NCBI RefSeq assembly: GCF_027942865.1
Contig: NC_134519.1
Span: 36,668,941-36,732,940 of the forward strand
Direction of reading: 5' to 3'
DNA: 64,000 nt
Source of the DNA: Odontesthes bonariensis
Lineage: Eukaryota > Chordata > Actinopteri > Atheriniformes > Atherinopsidae
Positions within the stretch are counted from its first letter, which is position 1, and every line of letters begins with the position of its first letter. A model generated the notes under the pieces. It was not told the DNA's origin. It did not search any database and was given only the letters and a program-made list of their open reading frames with translations. A program made the position numbers and the translations under genes. This document shows positions 12,374-23,341 of this stretch, piece by piece.

Positions 12374-13034
12374 GGTGAGTAGAACATCATGTTATAATGT
12401 GAAATCAAGGGCCCAATGTCAAAAAACCGGTCTTATCCTTTAATTGCCGAACTGCTCCACTGCAGCTTCTCCTCCTGTGTTGTTGTTTGCTGCAGGACAG
12501 AAATATTTGTGGTTAGATCTCATCCTGGGAGCAGCACAGCATCAAGAAAGCAGACATTTCTTTTCAATGACTAACTGATTAACTCGTTTAGGATAAATAT
12601 TGTCTGTCCTCTCTTAATTCAGGATCAGCATTGAAAATAAAATTTCAGCATAATCTGCTTTATTCTTACTTGTTAGTTAGTAATAATGTTGTTTAATTCG
12701 TACCAGTGGCTGCGTTTTTTGATGCTGAGCCGTCCACAGACAGTTCAGGATCAGCATAAAGTTTTTTCCGGTTCTAATTGAATCAGAAACACCTCCTGTG
12801 GTACCAACGGTCTGACATCAGAGCTGTTTCTAACATCACATGATACCATAACATGTTTCCATACAGATATTAAAAACATAGGTTCATTTTATTTCTTTAT
12901 TTATCCTAATTCATCCTTTATTTTTCTTTGAGGTGCACGTTGTGGTCCCTGCTCCTGATTTTCCTTCCAGTGTGGCGTGTGTGTGTGTGTGCGTGTGCGT
13001 GGCTTTATATGTGAGTGTGCATGTGTCTGTATGT

Positions 13035-13136
13035 GGCCTTGGGTTTCACTGCTTTGTTTTATCTGAACGCTCTTTGTTCCACATTTTCTTGGATGAGAAG
13101 TGCTATATAAATAACGTCTGATTGATTGATCGATTT
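13035..13136 (+). mobile_element. L2-like 3' tail fragment
   Basis: The motif GATGAGAAGTGCTATATAAATAA followed by GATTGATTGATC resembles the sense-strand 3' tail of the L2 copies (ATGAAATGTGCTATACAAATAA plus TTTGA repeats). Only the tail remains. A short GT run lies just upstream at 12976-13010. Confidence 0.5.
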
Positions 13137-14488
13137 AGTGCACTAGATTAAAACTTTCTGGTCATCTCTAATGGAACGTCTTCCGATGAACCTAAACACC
13201 TGATTAACACTGTTCTCACTGAACATTTCATTCATCCCATTCATATCCTTTTTCTTTCAACCATCACGCCACCTATTGGCGTCCTCCTCCTCCCTCAGGT
13301 AGCCCTTGTCCCCCAAGCCGTTAGTGCCCCCTTTGGGAACTCCCCCTTTGGGATCTCCTCAGTCCCCACTCACCATGGCCATCGCTTGGCAACCGAACCT
13401 TTTTCCCACATTCACACAAGTCCTCATACTGGAGACGAGGACGCGAGGGCGATGGAGACAAGCTATGGACAGGGTATTTTCTCCCCGTCCAGGCCTCATG
13501 TGGGACAACCTGAAAACATTCATATATAGGTCATATATTATATATCATATAAAATAGTAGGTTAAATAATGCATAATATAATGCATAATAGGGATATGGT
13601 TTCAGCCAAAGTTAAGTCTGTGTCTGCATAGATCTTTATTTTGGCTAACCAAGTTGCACTCTGCTCACTGTTTTTAAATGCGCCACAAAAACAAACCTTG
13701 ACTTGTCTTGTTATGGCTCAGTCTCGCTGCAGCTGCAGCTAATGGCCTAATTTATTTAAACCTCTGTGCTTCTTTGTTAAGAGAGGATATTAATTGTTTC
13801 TTAGATCTGCTGCTGTTAAATAGTTAAATGGTTTAGTTTGAATCTAAATATTGGTGATAACTATTGACTATTTAATCGGTGACCAGAGGCAGAGGAAATT
13901 TAGAGCAGCTAAAATTTTAAAGTTATGTTAATATCTCCTAATAACAATAAAGGCTAATCTTTAATAACTTTAAGATGATATCACATTGTTTGACATCTGA
14001 CTGTCTGGCCGTGATATTAAATCCTAAATCCTGATAGTTTAACCTACAGTATGTCATAGTCATGTCTGACTGTCTGATGTCAGTTCTGCTTCAGGTGGAA
14101 TCATAAAGTTTCAATTTGTAGAACATTTTTTCTCAGATGGTTTTTCAATTAAAGGAGCAAATCTCCTAAACACTCTGCTTGTGTATTTGACTTTAGCTCT
14201 TTAAGAGAGCTGTTAAATCTTATTTCAGCAACAATTTGTATGAATGGCTCAAACACTTTTCTTCCTGGATTTATTTTTCTTATCTCATCACTGCGATGTT
14301 TGCATTGTAAAGCTGTTTTCAGTTTATCTACATACTTTGGTGTCTCTCCCAATCATATGCATGTTAAAATAGATGGATGAATTAATAATAATTGCTCTAG
14401 TACAAAACTAAACCCCCATTATAATCATTATATCATTATAAATTCAGGCCAATGATCACTCAGAGTCTGTTTGGATTGTTCTCACTCT
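13137..14488. other. No gene seen
   Basis: AT-rich with short chance frames only. Confidence 0.5.
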
Positions 14489-15172
14489 CAGGGGCCCGTT
14501 GCACAAAAGTAGGATAAGGGATTAAGCCGGGATATGTTGGCTATCCTGGATCAACTTATCCATGATCCAGTTGCACAAAAGTAGGATAAGGGAAGTGGGA
14601 TATGTTCAGACCTAAGTTACCATGGAGATTTATTCTGTGAAGCTAGCCTGCTCCAGACCAGGCTAAGTTCCAGGATCTATTTAATCTCATTCCTTATCTC
14701 AGTCAGCGGTCGCCACAAATGGAAACCAATATTTATTCCACTGCCTAGAACATATTGTTAAAACATTTAACTATACCCACTATCATTATTGAAACATTTG
14801 TGATCATTAATTACAATCATTTTAGATAACTGATGATTTTAGATGAACCACTAGATAATTTAGTTTCCCACAGACTACACATAAAGTACATCACCATATA
14901 AATATAAATACACATTAGAGAGTACCATGATGTTCCTTTATTGAACAAGGATGAATCAAAGCAAGTAAACCATCAGCTCCTTTCAAAACTGAAGTCACAC
15001 AGTGCTCTACAAGACAAAGCACAGAATCAAAGCATGCAGTTTGAGACAAACTGTTTGTAAAAATGGGCTACACAAATAAAATTGCCTTGCCTATACAGCA
15101 CAAAAACCTAACAAAAATGTATCTGCCATTGCAGGCCCAACTTAAATCAACATGCATATTAATTAAAATAAT

Positions 15173-15741
15173 TTAACAACTATTGTCTCTGACCAGCCGA
15201 CCACAGCCGTCATCCGGGAAGATGGCAGGAATGTCCCAGTCTATGAGAGCTGGCACTCTGGGGGCCCTCTCCTTTCTCAGGCAGGCCACATTGTGGAGGA
15301 CAGCACAGGCCACAGTGATATCACATGCCCTGTCTGGGCTGACTCTCAGGTGGGTCAGACACTGAAAGCGTGCCTTCAGTAGGCCAAATGTCATTTCGAT
15401 CCGGGCCCTTGTTCTGGCATGGGCACGGTTGTATGCCAGTTGTGCCTCCAGAGGGTCTGCAAATGGAGTGAGCAGAAAAGGCTGGCAGGCATACCCTCTG
15501 TCACCCAGCAATACACCCAGGAATTCACCTGTGAATACAAAATGTTACTATCACAACCTCATAAGTAGTGACATTCTTAACACAGCCATGATGTTAAAAG
15601 TGGTTATCAATAGAGGTTCTGTGGCTCACCTTGTGATAGGCGCCGATAGGTCTCCGAGTTCCGAAACACTCGGGAGTCGTGGACCGAGCCGGGCCACTTT
15701 GCCACAACATTACTGAACAAATAGTCAGCATTGCAGACCAT
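15173..15741 (-). pseudogene. Harbinger DDE transposase, C-terminal two exons
   Basis: Exons 15630-15741 (acceptor TTTCAG, donor GTGAGC) and 15173-15528 (acceptor CACAG) join in frame at SQ-GEF. The product fits the HARBI1-type DDE_4 nuclease. The first Asp is in MVCNADYLF, followed by KWPGSVHDSRVF; the second Asp is in LLGDRGYACQPFLL; the Glu is in ARIEMTFGLLKARF. All three catalytic residues are present and about 155 residues are open. The N-terminal half is not in the element, so it is a remnant. The nuclease normally cuts and pastes the element with help from its Myb-like partner. Confidence 0.85.
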
Positions 15742-15848
15742 CTGAAATGATAAGATGTTAAACCAATTAATGCACAGTACAGGCAATGTGTGGGCAGGCA
15801 CATTCTTAATAAAAACTACACTTGCTAAGTATTTGTCAGGGGACTTAC

Positions 15849-16537
15849 CATTCTGCAGGATGTTCTTATATTTTAGTTTGACTTGCTGCCATGTCCGTTT
15901 TGGCCCAGTCATGTTAAATCTACACACACACACAATGAAACAGTGGAGGAGCATGGAGTTACATTTAGGTAGTTTCACTCACATGCAGTCAATTTCAACT
16001 TATTCATAATCAAAGTAGGCTACAACTATCTTTTCAAATATCATCACCTTCCTAAAATAATCGCATAAGTCATTTTTTCAGGTTTTTCAGGAAACACAAA
16101 AAACTCCCCCCAAAAGTTAAATTATAGCATAAAATAATCATTTCAGTCAGTAAGTATGTATCAAAGGATGCTTGACATAAGAACACTTATTGTTTTTCAT
16201 AAAAACTAAGATTAAATAAATGACTTAGGCATTTTTAGGACCACACCTTTGATGCCAAAAAATGACTTGGGCGATTATTTTAGGAAGGTGACGATATGTT
16301 AATTAACATTTTATTTGGATTGAAGCCTAATTGTGATAGTTTCAGTGGAGTGGTGAGTGTGATTTGTGCACTACTTACGCATTCAGGCGGTCAGCAATGG
16401 TTTGCCACGCTTGCTCCCTTTGTTTTTTTAACTGTGGCAGTATTTCCTTTTTGTTTTATTTTCTCCGTCACCTCTTCATATGCTTCCATTAATAATTCTT
16501 GCTCCGCTGGGGAGAAATACGCCGCCCTTGTTGCCAT
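15849..16537 (-). pseudogene. Harbinger Myb/SANT-like DNA-binding protein remnant
   Basis: Exon 16379-16537 starts ATGGCAACAAGG and reads MATRAAYFSPAEQELLMEAY. A one-base change in the A7 run at 16423-16429 throws the frame to a stop; the other frame continues KKQREQAWQTIADRLN, as expected for a Myb/SANT-like fold. Exon 15849-15919 (acceptor TGTAG, donor GTAAGT) adds FNMTGPKRTWQQVKLKYKN. The partner protein normally binds the element ends and imports the nuclease. The C-terminus is deleted. Confidence 0.75.
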
Positions 16538-16762
16538 GGTGAATCAGTGAATCTATGATCGATCGTGGGGTCTATTTAAGCAAGCCGTGTGCAGCACTTA
16601 TCCAGGATCGGTTTCACCTGGCTTAATGAATCCGTGTCTGCTCATCCTGGCTTGGCCTTTGTGCAACCAACTAAGCCTGGGCGCCATGTTTTGGATTCCT
16701 TGAACCTGGCTAAGTAATTCATCCTGGATGTCTAAATCCTACTTTTGTGCAACGGGCCCCAG

Positions 16763-17419
16763 GGCTGAATGAGAGAAAAAAACAAGCAGGGTTGAGAAAA
16801 GACAATCTTAGGGTGTGTGCATTTATGACAAAGAGAACAACTATAAACTTAAATTGGGAATATTATGGCTCAAAAAGCGTTTGAAGCTTTTCATTATTCA
16901 TTATTCATTATTTCCTGTAATGCTGCTGCACAGCTGATCTTTAGTTAGAAACCTCAGGCCTCAGGCCAAGCCTCCAAATCTGTTGATCTTTTCTTTTTCT
17001 CTTATAGGTCTTCTATTAGTGCATTGATGCTGAAAAAAAATTATTAACTTTTGTCAATAAACTTTGGGATCCAATATATCATATATCAACTTTTTCCTTC
17101 TGTATCATGCATGTGCTTGATTCTTACTCTCTCGTTTGTTTCGAAAACATTTTGAACACACACACTCAGCCTCAGTGGAGCAAACCCGCACACTCTTTTT
17201 TCTGCATTTCTCCAGTCCAATTTATCTGTCCCTCGTTTTTCTTCTCACCTCGGGACCATAAAAATACTGTTTTCTCCCCCCTTTTTATCTATACCAAACC
17301 CCAATATTTTGAGACAGAACCACTTGAGATCTGCATGATATGAGCAGTAAAATATCAATCAAGCAGGATCCCCACCCCACAGTTGCATGAAAATTAAACA
17401 AATCTGACCCTGTGTCCTA
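16763..17419. other. No gene seen
   Basis: AT-rich; a 78-codon plus frame at 17107-17343 has no recognisable domain. Confidence 0.45.
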
Positions 17420-18225
17420 CAGTTTAAATTTGTCCAGTCACACAGACCGCTTCGTAGCCTGGAAGGCCTCAATCCTTCGTCCCAACTACCGCCAGGGGAG
17501 CAGCCCTTCCGTCCCGGATTTCCACTAATTTTATATATCTAGTCGACCCGACTCAATTTCGGGAATTATAAACTACTTCGTCACACGGAGCTCTCACTTT
17601 TGAAGACAAGTTCCACAAATGGGATATTCATTTATAAAATGAATTTATCTTGTCTTTTATTTGTTCGAATTCACTTGTCAGGACACTTATTCACTTTCCC
17701 TGTGTGAGGCTATGTGTTTATACTGGACGTGTTACCATTCAATGCAAACATCAGACAGTACATTAACACTTGGATTTACCATGATCAGAGGACACCTTAA
17801 TTCAGACAACTTCATTTAGGTTGACCAATATGCAGAAATTTCACATTTAGTCGTACAAGAGGTTTTCTGCTCACCTTTTGTTCTGGCGCCTCAAATTGTC
17901 TGAAAAAAGTCGTCCCAACGATCACCTCCAGCCGACCTCCCTCGCACGGGGGTCTATGAGCCAGTCAACACGGACGTCACGGCACCATTTTGTTAGATTC
18001 GGTTCTTTAATTGGAAGCTCAAGAACGGACCGGAGTAATTCAAGTGAAAATGAAGTGTTTATTGGTAGTCACATGTCAAAGCATATCAGCGCTGGGCTCA
18101 GTGGAACAGCGCTCCCGCAGGAAGTCTGTCAGACTGAACCTCGACTTCCGGGTATCGTTTGCATTTCTAGCCTCATAGGTTGGACTCACACTCGACCGAG
18201 TATGATTGGACATGAGTAGGTTCAA
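17420..18225 (-). mobile_element. LTR retroelement fragment: LTR 3' part, tRNA-His primer site and leader
   Basis: On the minus strand, TGGTGCCGTGAC at 17976-17987 is complementary to the 3' end of tRNA-His (12 bases). It lies 3 bases after ...CTAACA, a CA-ended LTR terminus at 17991. An AATAAA at 18058-18063 lies about 65 bases before that terminus, a normal R-U5 spacing. The LTR start is not found, and no gag or pol frame is recognisable downstream. This is a decayed retroelement of unknown family. Confidence 0.5.
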
Positions 18226-19806
18226 CATGCTTCGTCATATTCTCCGGATCAGCCAAACAATGTGTGTGTGTGAATCTGCCCTTGCTTTCCCAGGCTTTCC
18301 TAATTGTTTTGTCTTTCTACTCCTGGATCACTTTAGGTCATATGGAAAAGTACTGAGCCCTATTTCATTCATAATGTCTAAGAACAAAGCCAATTTTTAC
18401 GGACTTAATAACAGCAATGCAGGTTGGAACTGTGACACATTGGGTTGAGAAGTTGCTCCGTTTCAGGAGGGTAGCATCCAGTCAGCCCGGCCAGGGAAGG
18501 CTGAGAGAGTCCAGTGGTCCCGGCATGTCGCAGCAAGTGGGAAACAAAGCAACAAGCACCACATGTGTGTGTGGTCTGTTAATATCTTACTGGTCCTTAA
18601 AGGTTTTTCATTATTCTCTGATTGTTAATACTACGGAAAAGAACGGCAAATCCTGCATTTTTTTTTTAGATAGTCCCTCTTGGAAAATCAAGCCAGACAT
18701 GAAGACCTTTTGGCAAATTTACAAAATGTAAAGCTACTTTTTGTTTTTTTTGACTGTATCAACACCAAATTTCATGTACAGCACTCTGGGACTTAGAATA
18801 AATCAACAAAATTGGTTCCAAATTAGGACCGCCATGGATAAAATTGCATTGCATTCCATTAAGTTAGTCAACTTCAAATCCGTTGAATTTCAGTCAACCT
18901 ATTCAGGTTCTCATCGGAGATCAGTCATCACAAACACACACAGATAGTGTTCATGTTTATTTGTCCCAGCAGGGACATTACCCTGAAATCGTGGCTAACC
19001 AGTGGGGCTTTGTCAAAACGAAGGTCCTATCCAGTTTTAAGATTTTTACCGTATAAGACCAATTTACATGAAACACTGAAAGCCTTAGTTGTCTAAAAAG
19101 ATAACCACCACCAACCCACAATATTCTGAAGGAATGGGGCTTTATATCTTTTGCATAACTTGAGCCATTTTTGAGCTATTCTGATTATTTTTGAGACATC
19201 CTGCGAAAGACGGTTTGTGGCCCAACATCTGCTCTATGCTACTAATTGCATTCAACGTATCCTAATTAGTTGCTTTCTACAGATCTTAAGGGTGATTACC
19301 ACTTGCGGCTTATTTATCATTAGAGTTATTGTCATGTTCTAACTTTTGTTTGTTCTTTGACTTCTTTTTGGAAGTTCTAACCATCACGTCTCACTTCTAT
19401 CCATCCATGCAGCTTACGTAATGACACAGAGACAGTGCCATCTGTCCTAATGTTCTGTGATAATGAGGCCTCAAATCAGGATTGGTAGAGACAAGAAACA
19501 GCCAGCGTTACATAATGTTATCAATGTTCTAACAAATGCAGGTTTGCAGTTTCAGAACAGATTTGTAATGCAACCTAATTAATAACAATATAATATTCAT
19601 TTTTAAGAACAGTATTGTGTAATCTCTCACATCACTTGTCTGCTATATTATACAATGTCTAATGTTTTCATTACCATTCTGAATCACAAAAACCCAACAC
19701 AATCCTCCCTCCTTGGTGGTAGATTGGCATACATTCTTCTTCAGCAAAACAAATGGATTAAGATTACACATAATGGGAATCTTTCTCATCCGAACTTCAA
19801 ACAGTA
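18226..19806. other. No gene seen
   Basis: Short frames only (for example 18417-18731), without domain, splice or repeat-end evidence. Confidence 0.45.
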
Positions 19807-20326
19807 CTGCACAATAGTGATGGGTCATGCGCACAAGCATCAGCTCTGAGAGCCGGCTCTTTGTAGTGAATCAGAAGAGCCGGCTCGCATCAAGTGAGAG
19901 CCGACTCCAAGTTTTTTTCCATTCGCTGCTTAGGTTTCACTTTCAGTGCTCAGTCCCAGCTCTGGTTACAACAGAGCTTTGTTATGATTGGCCAGTGTGC
20001 GGTATTCACGAGAATTAGGAGTTTGGTTCTAGGTTTTGGTTCTGTTCTGTGGATTTGTTTGAAATTTTTTGGTTCATTTGTCTAATAAAAAAGTTTAATT
20101 GAGGACATTATTAATGTTAGCTTGAGTTTGGTTCTGTTCTGTGGATTTGTTTGAAGTTTATTGTTAATTTGTGCAATAAAAAAGTTTAATTGAAATAAAC
20201 AAATGTAAAAGTGGTTTTGTCACAGAATAAATGCAAAGAATTAGGCAATTATAAGGTCTCTCATAAAAACACTGAAAGCAAAAGGGTTTTCAACACATAA
20301 ACCATGATTTTCTTTTGCAAAGTTAA

Positions 20327-21822
20327 AGGTCCTATGGCATGAAATTTTCACTTTTTAAGGTTGTTTAACATTAATATGAGTTCCTCTAGCCTGCCTGCGG
20401 TCCCCCAGTGGCTAAAAATGACGGTAGACCTAAACCATGCACTGGAAATTATTCTCCGCCTTTGGAAATGTGACCATGCAGAGGGCCTGATCGGGAAAGC
20501 CGCCGCTTATGACGTGGGCGCCGCTCATGACGTGGAGGTTGTTTCCACCCAGAGCCAATAAACTGCCTTTCCCCGCCCACAGCTCTTTGGCCAGCTCATT
20601 GCTCTGTACATGGATGTAAAAAATCTGTTTAGAGCTCCTGCATCAGAACCTCTAAAGAGCCAGTGGACAGATTTTGTTTTTTTCTGGGAAAGTGATGACA
20701 GAACCGAAGAGATTTGTGTATGTGTGCGCCAAATATTTCACAGACGAATGTTTCCAGAACTTGGGCCAATACCGAGCCCAAGGGAGAGCCCAGACACCCT
20801 GTGGAGGAATCTCATTTGGCCGATTGTATTCGCGATCTCATTCTCTCGGTCACTACCCACAGCTCGTGACCATAGGTGAGGGTAGGAACATAGATTGACC
20901 GGTAAATCGAGAGCTTCGCCTTCTGGCTCAGCTCCTTCTTCACCACGACGGGCCGGTGCAGAGCCCGCATCACTGCAGACGCCGCACCGATCCGCCTGTT
21001 AATCTCCTGCTCCATTCACCCCCTTACTTGGGGAAGGATCTCATTCCCGATAGTAAGTAATTTAACGCTCTATTATTGTGTTGCTTTCCTGTATGTACAG
21101 TATAGTTATATAGCTTGTTACCACAGGAAAGGGTTTGTATCGTTAGCAGAGTCAAAACGGTCAGTCTGTCTGTGTCGTTAGCTCTGCAGCTAATAGCTCG
21201 GTCACTGTCGCTAATGTAACAGTAAATAACATGAGGTATGCGAGTGGACACCTCATTTACTGTAACACGAGTGTTGTGTACTTATTTGTTGTTTTGATAG
21301 CCGTCCTGCTGTTGGTGTTATGGCGCGCACGATATCTGCCTTTCCCCTGATTGAAATGACTCGCGCTACGTGCATCTTTGCAAACCAGAGCAATCAGATG
21401 AGAATGTCAAAATCCTCACTCCTGCTTTCCCCTTCACGCACGCCTTTTTTGCTGTGTCTTGTGTAGCACTTGCTTGATGTTTGACTGTGTTAGGAGAGTT
21501 GTTCAGTAACTAGTTCGTCATATTGTCAAAGTAAGCTCATTTCAACAGGTTTCGCTAGTTTTACGGCATAGGGCTGCAGCGCCATCTACGTGCCATAGCG
21601 ATTCACAAAACATTTGCGCAAGGTACCACGGGCGTAAGTAAGGCCACACCCACACTAAACAGCTCATTCTGAGGATCCTAACGAAAGCTCATTTTTGGGA
21701 CTGGCTGTAATTCTGCACCAAGGCAGAATTTTGAGGAAAAAAACTCAGATACAGTATTAGGGGACCACCAAAGCCTATAAAAATATATAAAAGCCTCCAT
21801 TTATTTTCATGCCATAGAACCT
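20327..21822 (+). mobile_element. Kolobok-like DNA transposon with THAP remnant
   Basis: It has ends AGGTCCTATGGCATGAAA and TTTCATGCCATAGAACCT and is flanked by TTAA (20323-20326, 21823-21826). It matches a very common teleost repeat. Inside, 20610-20775 encodes a piece like a THAP zinc finger (PKRFVYVCAKYFTDECFQNL), the DNA-binding domain found in Kolobok transposases. A one-base surplus in the T run near 20670-20680 separates it from the upstream frame. A Rex3 fragment interrupts it just after that motif. Non-functional. Confidence 0.8.
20779..21050 (-). mobile_element. Rex3 (RTE clade) fragment
   Basis: Minus strand, reading EQEINRRIGAASAVMRALHR and RPVVVKKELSQKAKLSIYR, then YVPTLTYGHELW. 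It matches the same region of the longer Rex3 at 47529-49998. It is only about 270 bp, has an internal deletion after CTTCCCCAAG, and lacks both ends. Confidence 0.85.
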
Positions 21823-22298
21823 TTAAGGTAAAATATAGGCTACAAAAGATCCTAAATAAGGAGCCGTTTGGGAGTCGAAAGAGCCGACTCTTCTTTGGGA
21901 GCTGAGTCAAAAGAGCCGAACTTCCCATCACTACTGCACAACAGTTTTTAGAATGTTTCAGAGGCATCTGATCAATCTGACATTTCCTCTGTTGCATGCA
22001 GCCACCTCTCCCTGTTAAAGGCCAGCCAGTTTTCAGCCACATACCTTAAGCAGAATCAGCTAACATGCAAGCAGCCGGACATTCCAAGTGGCTGTATCTG
22101 GAAGCTGAAAAGACCTAGATCCCACAGAAGCACAAGATGCTGAAAGTTTGTTTCAGGTTGTGTAGAGTGCAGTGACAAGAGACCATAATCCAGGAGTTCA
22201 GAATACATCTGACAATTTTGCCTTTTGTCAGGGGCTCCAACTCAACTTTCAATAAGTTGTAATAAAGAATGACTTGAAGCATTTGTTAAATATGAGTT

Positions 22299-22304
22299 TT
22301 TATT
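22299..22304 (-). terminator. Candidate poly(A) signal of the carbonic anhydrase gene
   Basis: AATAAA on the minus strand, about 920 bases past the stop codon. It is the clearest such hexamer I saw downstream, but no transcript end can be proven from sequence and other signals may be used. Confidence 0.35.
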
Positions 22305-23221
22305 GATGAAATAGTTTTTACATTTATGCCACGACTGATACACATGAAACAATGATGGAATATCACAGAACTGGTGTACTGAGATGGGTTAGTTTGAGCT
22401 ACTGTAGCCACCTCATGAGAGGTTTCCAAACCAAAAAGTAACATTACTCTAGTCTGGTTTAGTGAGAAGAAGAACTGTCTGGAGTCATTGCTAAAAATAA
22501 AATACTGATCATATTTAGTAACTGAGTGGCTTCTGTTTTAATAGTATGTTTATATGTTGACCCAACATTCCTGGTGGTTGTTTTTACATGATTTTAAAAA
22601 GATCAGAAGACCACTGTGTGCGATATTATAGCCATATTTTGAAGGAAAAAAGTATTTGTAATGAATTGAAATCTTTATAGAATGTGGCTGTGGCTGTCAA
22701 TATAAAAAAATATTGTATAACAACTGCTGATGTGACCACTTTGTATTAAAGTGCTATCAATAAAAACATCTGTTGTACAATCTGAGAGCTGTCTGCAAGA
22801 CAATTAACAACACTTAATTAATCATAGAAAAAGCTTCAAGAGGCAGTCAAAGGCTTTCATTTTAAAGCAAGCTAAGTTGAAATCATTCATCGACCTCAGA
22901 TGGGCAGGGTATGCTTTTTGATTATGTGAAGCAGAAATGATTCCATTATGGACAAAGGCCAAAGATGTATTTTTATACCTCAGTAATGCTACTTTAAAAG
23001 TGATCTTACTTATCATTGGATCACTGGACTTTCAGTCTCATTATCACTGGCTGTTATAGATGTCAACAAGAAGAAGAAATATATATATATATGGATAAAT
23101 ATCAATGGATAACAAACTAAGATTACAACAAAGAAAAGAAAAGAAATCTATGTGAGAACAATGGGGGTCTTAATGTTAAACTAAAAGAGGGAGAGAAGCC
23201 ACTGTGAAGGTCAAGCTGGAT

Positions 23222-23341
23222 TCATTTGAAGGAGGCGCGGACCTGACGACCTTTGAGGAGCTGAGGAGGCCGGTAGTTGTCCACCATGCAGCATGGAGTT
23301 TCTCCTTCTGCACTGAAGAGGAGGCTTCGAAACTTGGCCAT
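23222..23341 (-). CDS. ca2-like: Carbonic anhydrase exon 7 (terminal)
   Basis: Acceptor TTACTAG. It encodes 39 codons beginning [10 protein letters not shown] and ending [10 protein letters not shown], then TGA at 23222-23224. The motif [11 protein letters not shown] is the conserved C-terminal strand of alpha-CAs. A longer open frame on the opposite strand here is a shadow. Confidence 0.95.
   Translation of the reverse strand: MAKFRSLLFSAEGETPCCMVDNYRPPQLLKGRQVRASFK

Larger units (their letters stand above)
14492..16759 (-). mobile_element. PIF/Harbinger DNA transposon, internally deleted
   Basis: This 2268-bp element has terminal repeats starting GGGCCCGTTGCACAAAAG on both ends and a 3-bp duplication CAG (14489-14491, 16760-16762). 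It carries minus-strand exons of both Harbinger products: a Myb/SANT-like DNA-binding protein (16379-16537, 15849-15919) and a DDE transposase (15630-15741, 15173-15528). The part between them that would complete the first protein and start the transposase is missing, so this copy is defective. The intact triad and clean ends suggest it is not old. Confidence 0.9.
19815..21933. mobile_element. hAT element carrying two nested insertions
   Basis: The ends are TAGTGATGGG and CCCATCACTA, with a perfect 8-bp duplication CTGCACAA (19807-19814, 21934-21941). Subterminal GAGCCG/CGGCTC motifs recur within about 100 bp of each end, as hAT transposase sites do. No hAT transposase remains. The centre is filled by a Kolobok-like element (20327-21822). 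Left of that, 20029-20100 and 20125-20193 are a direct tandem duplication. Confidence 0.88.
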
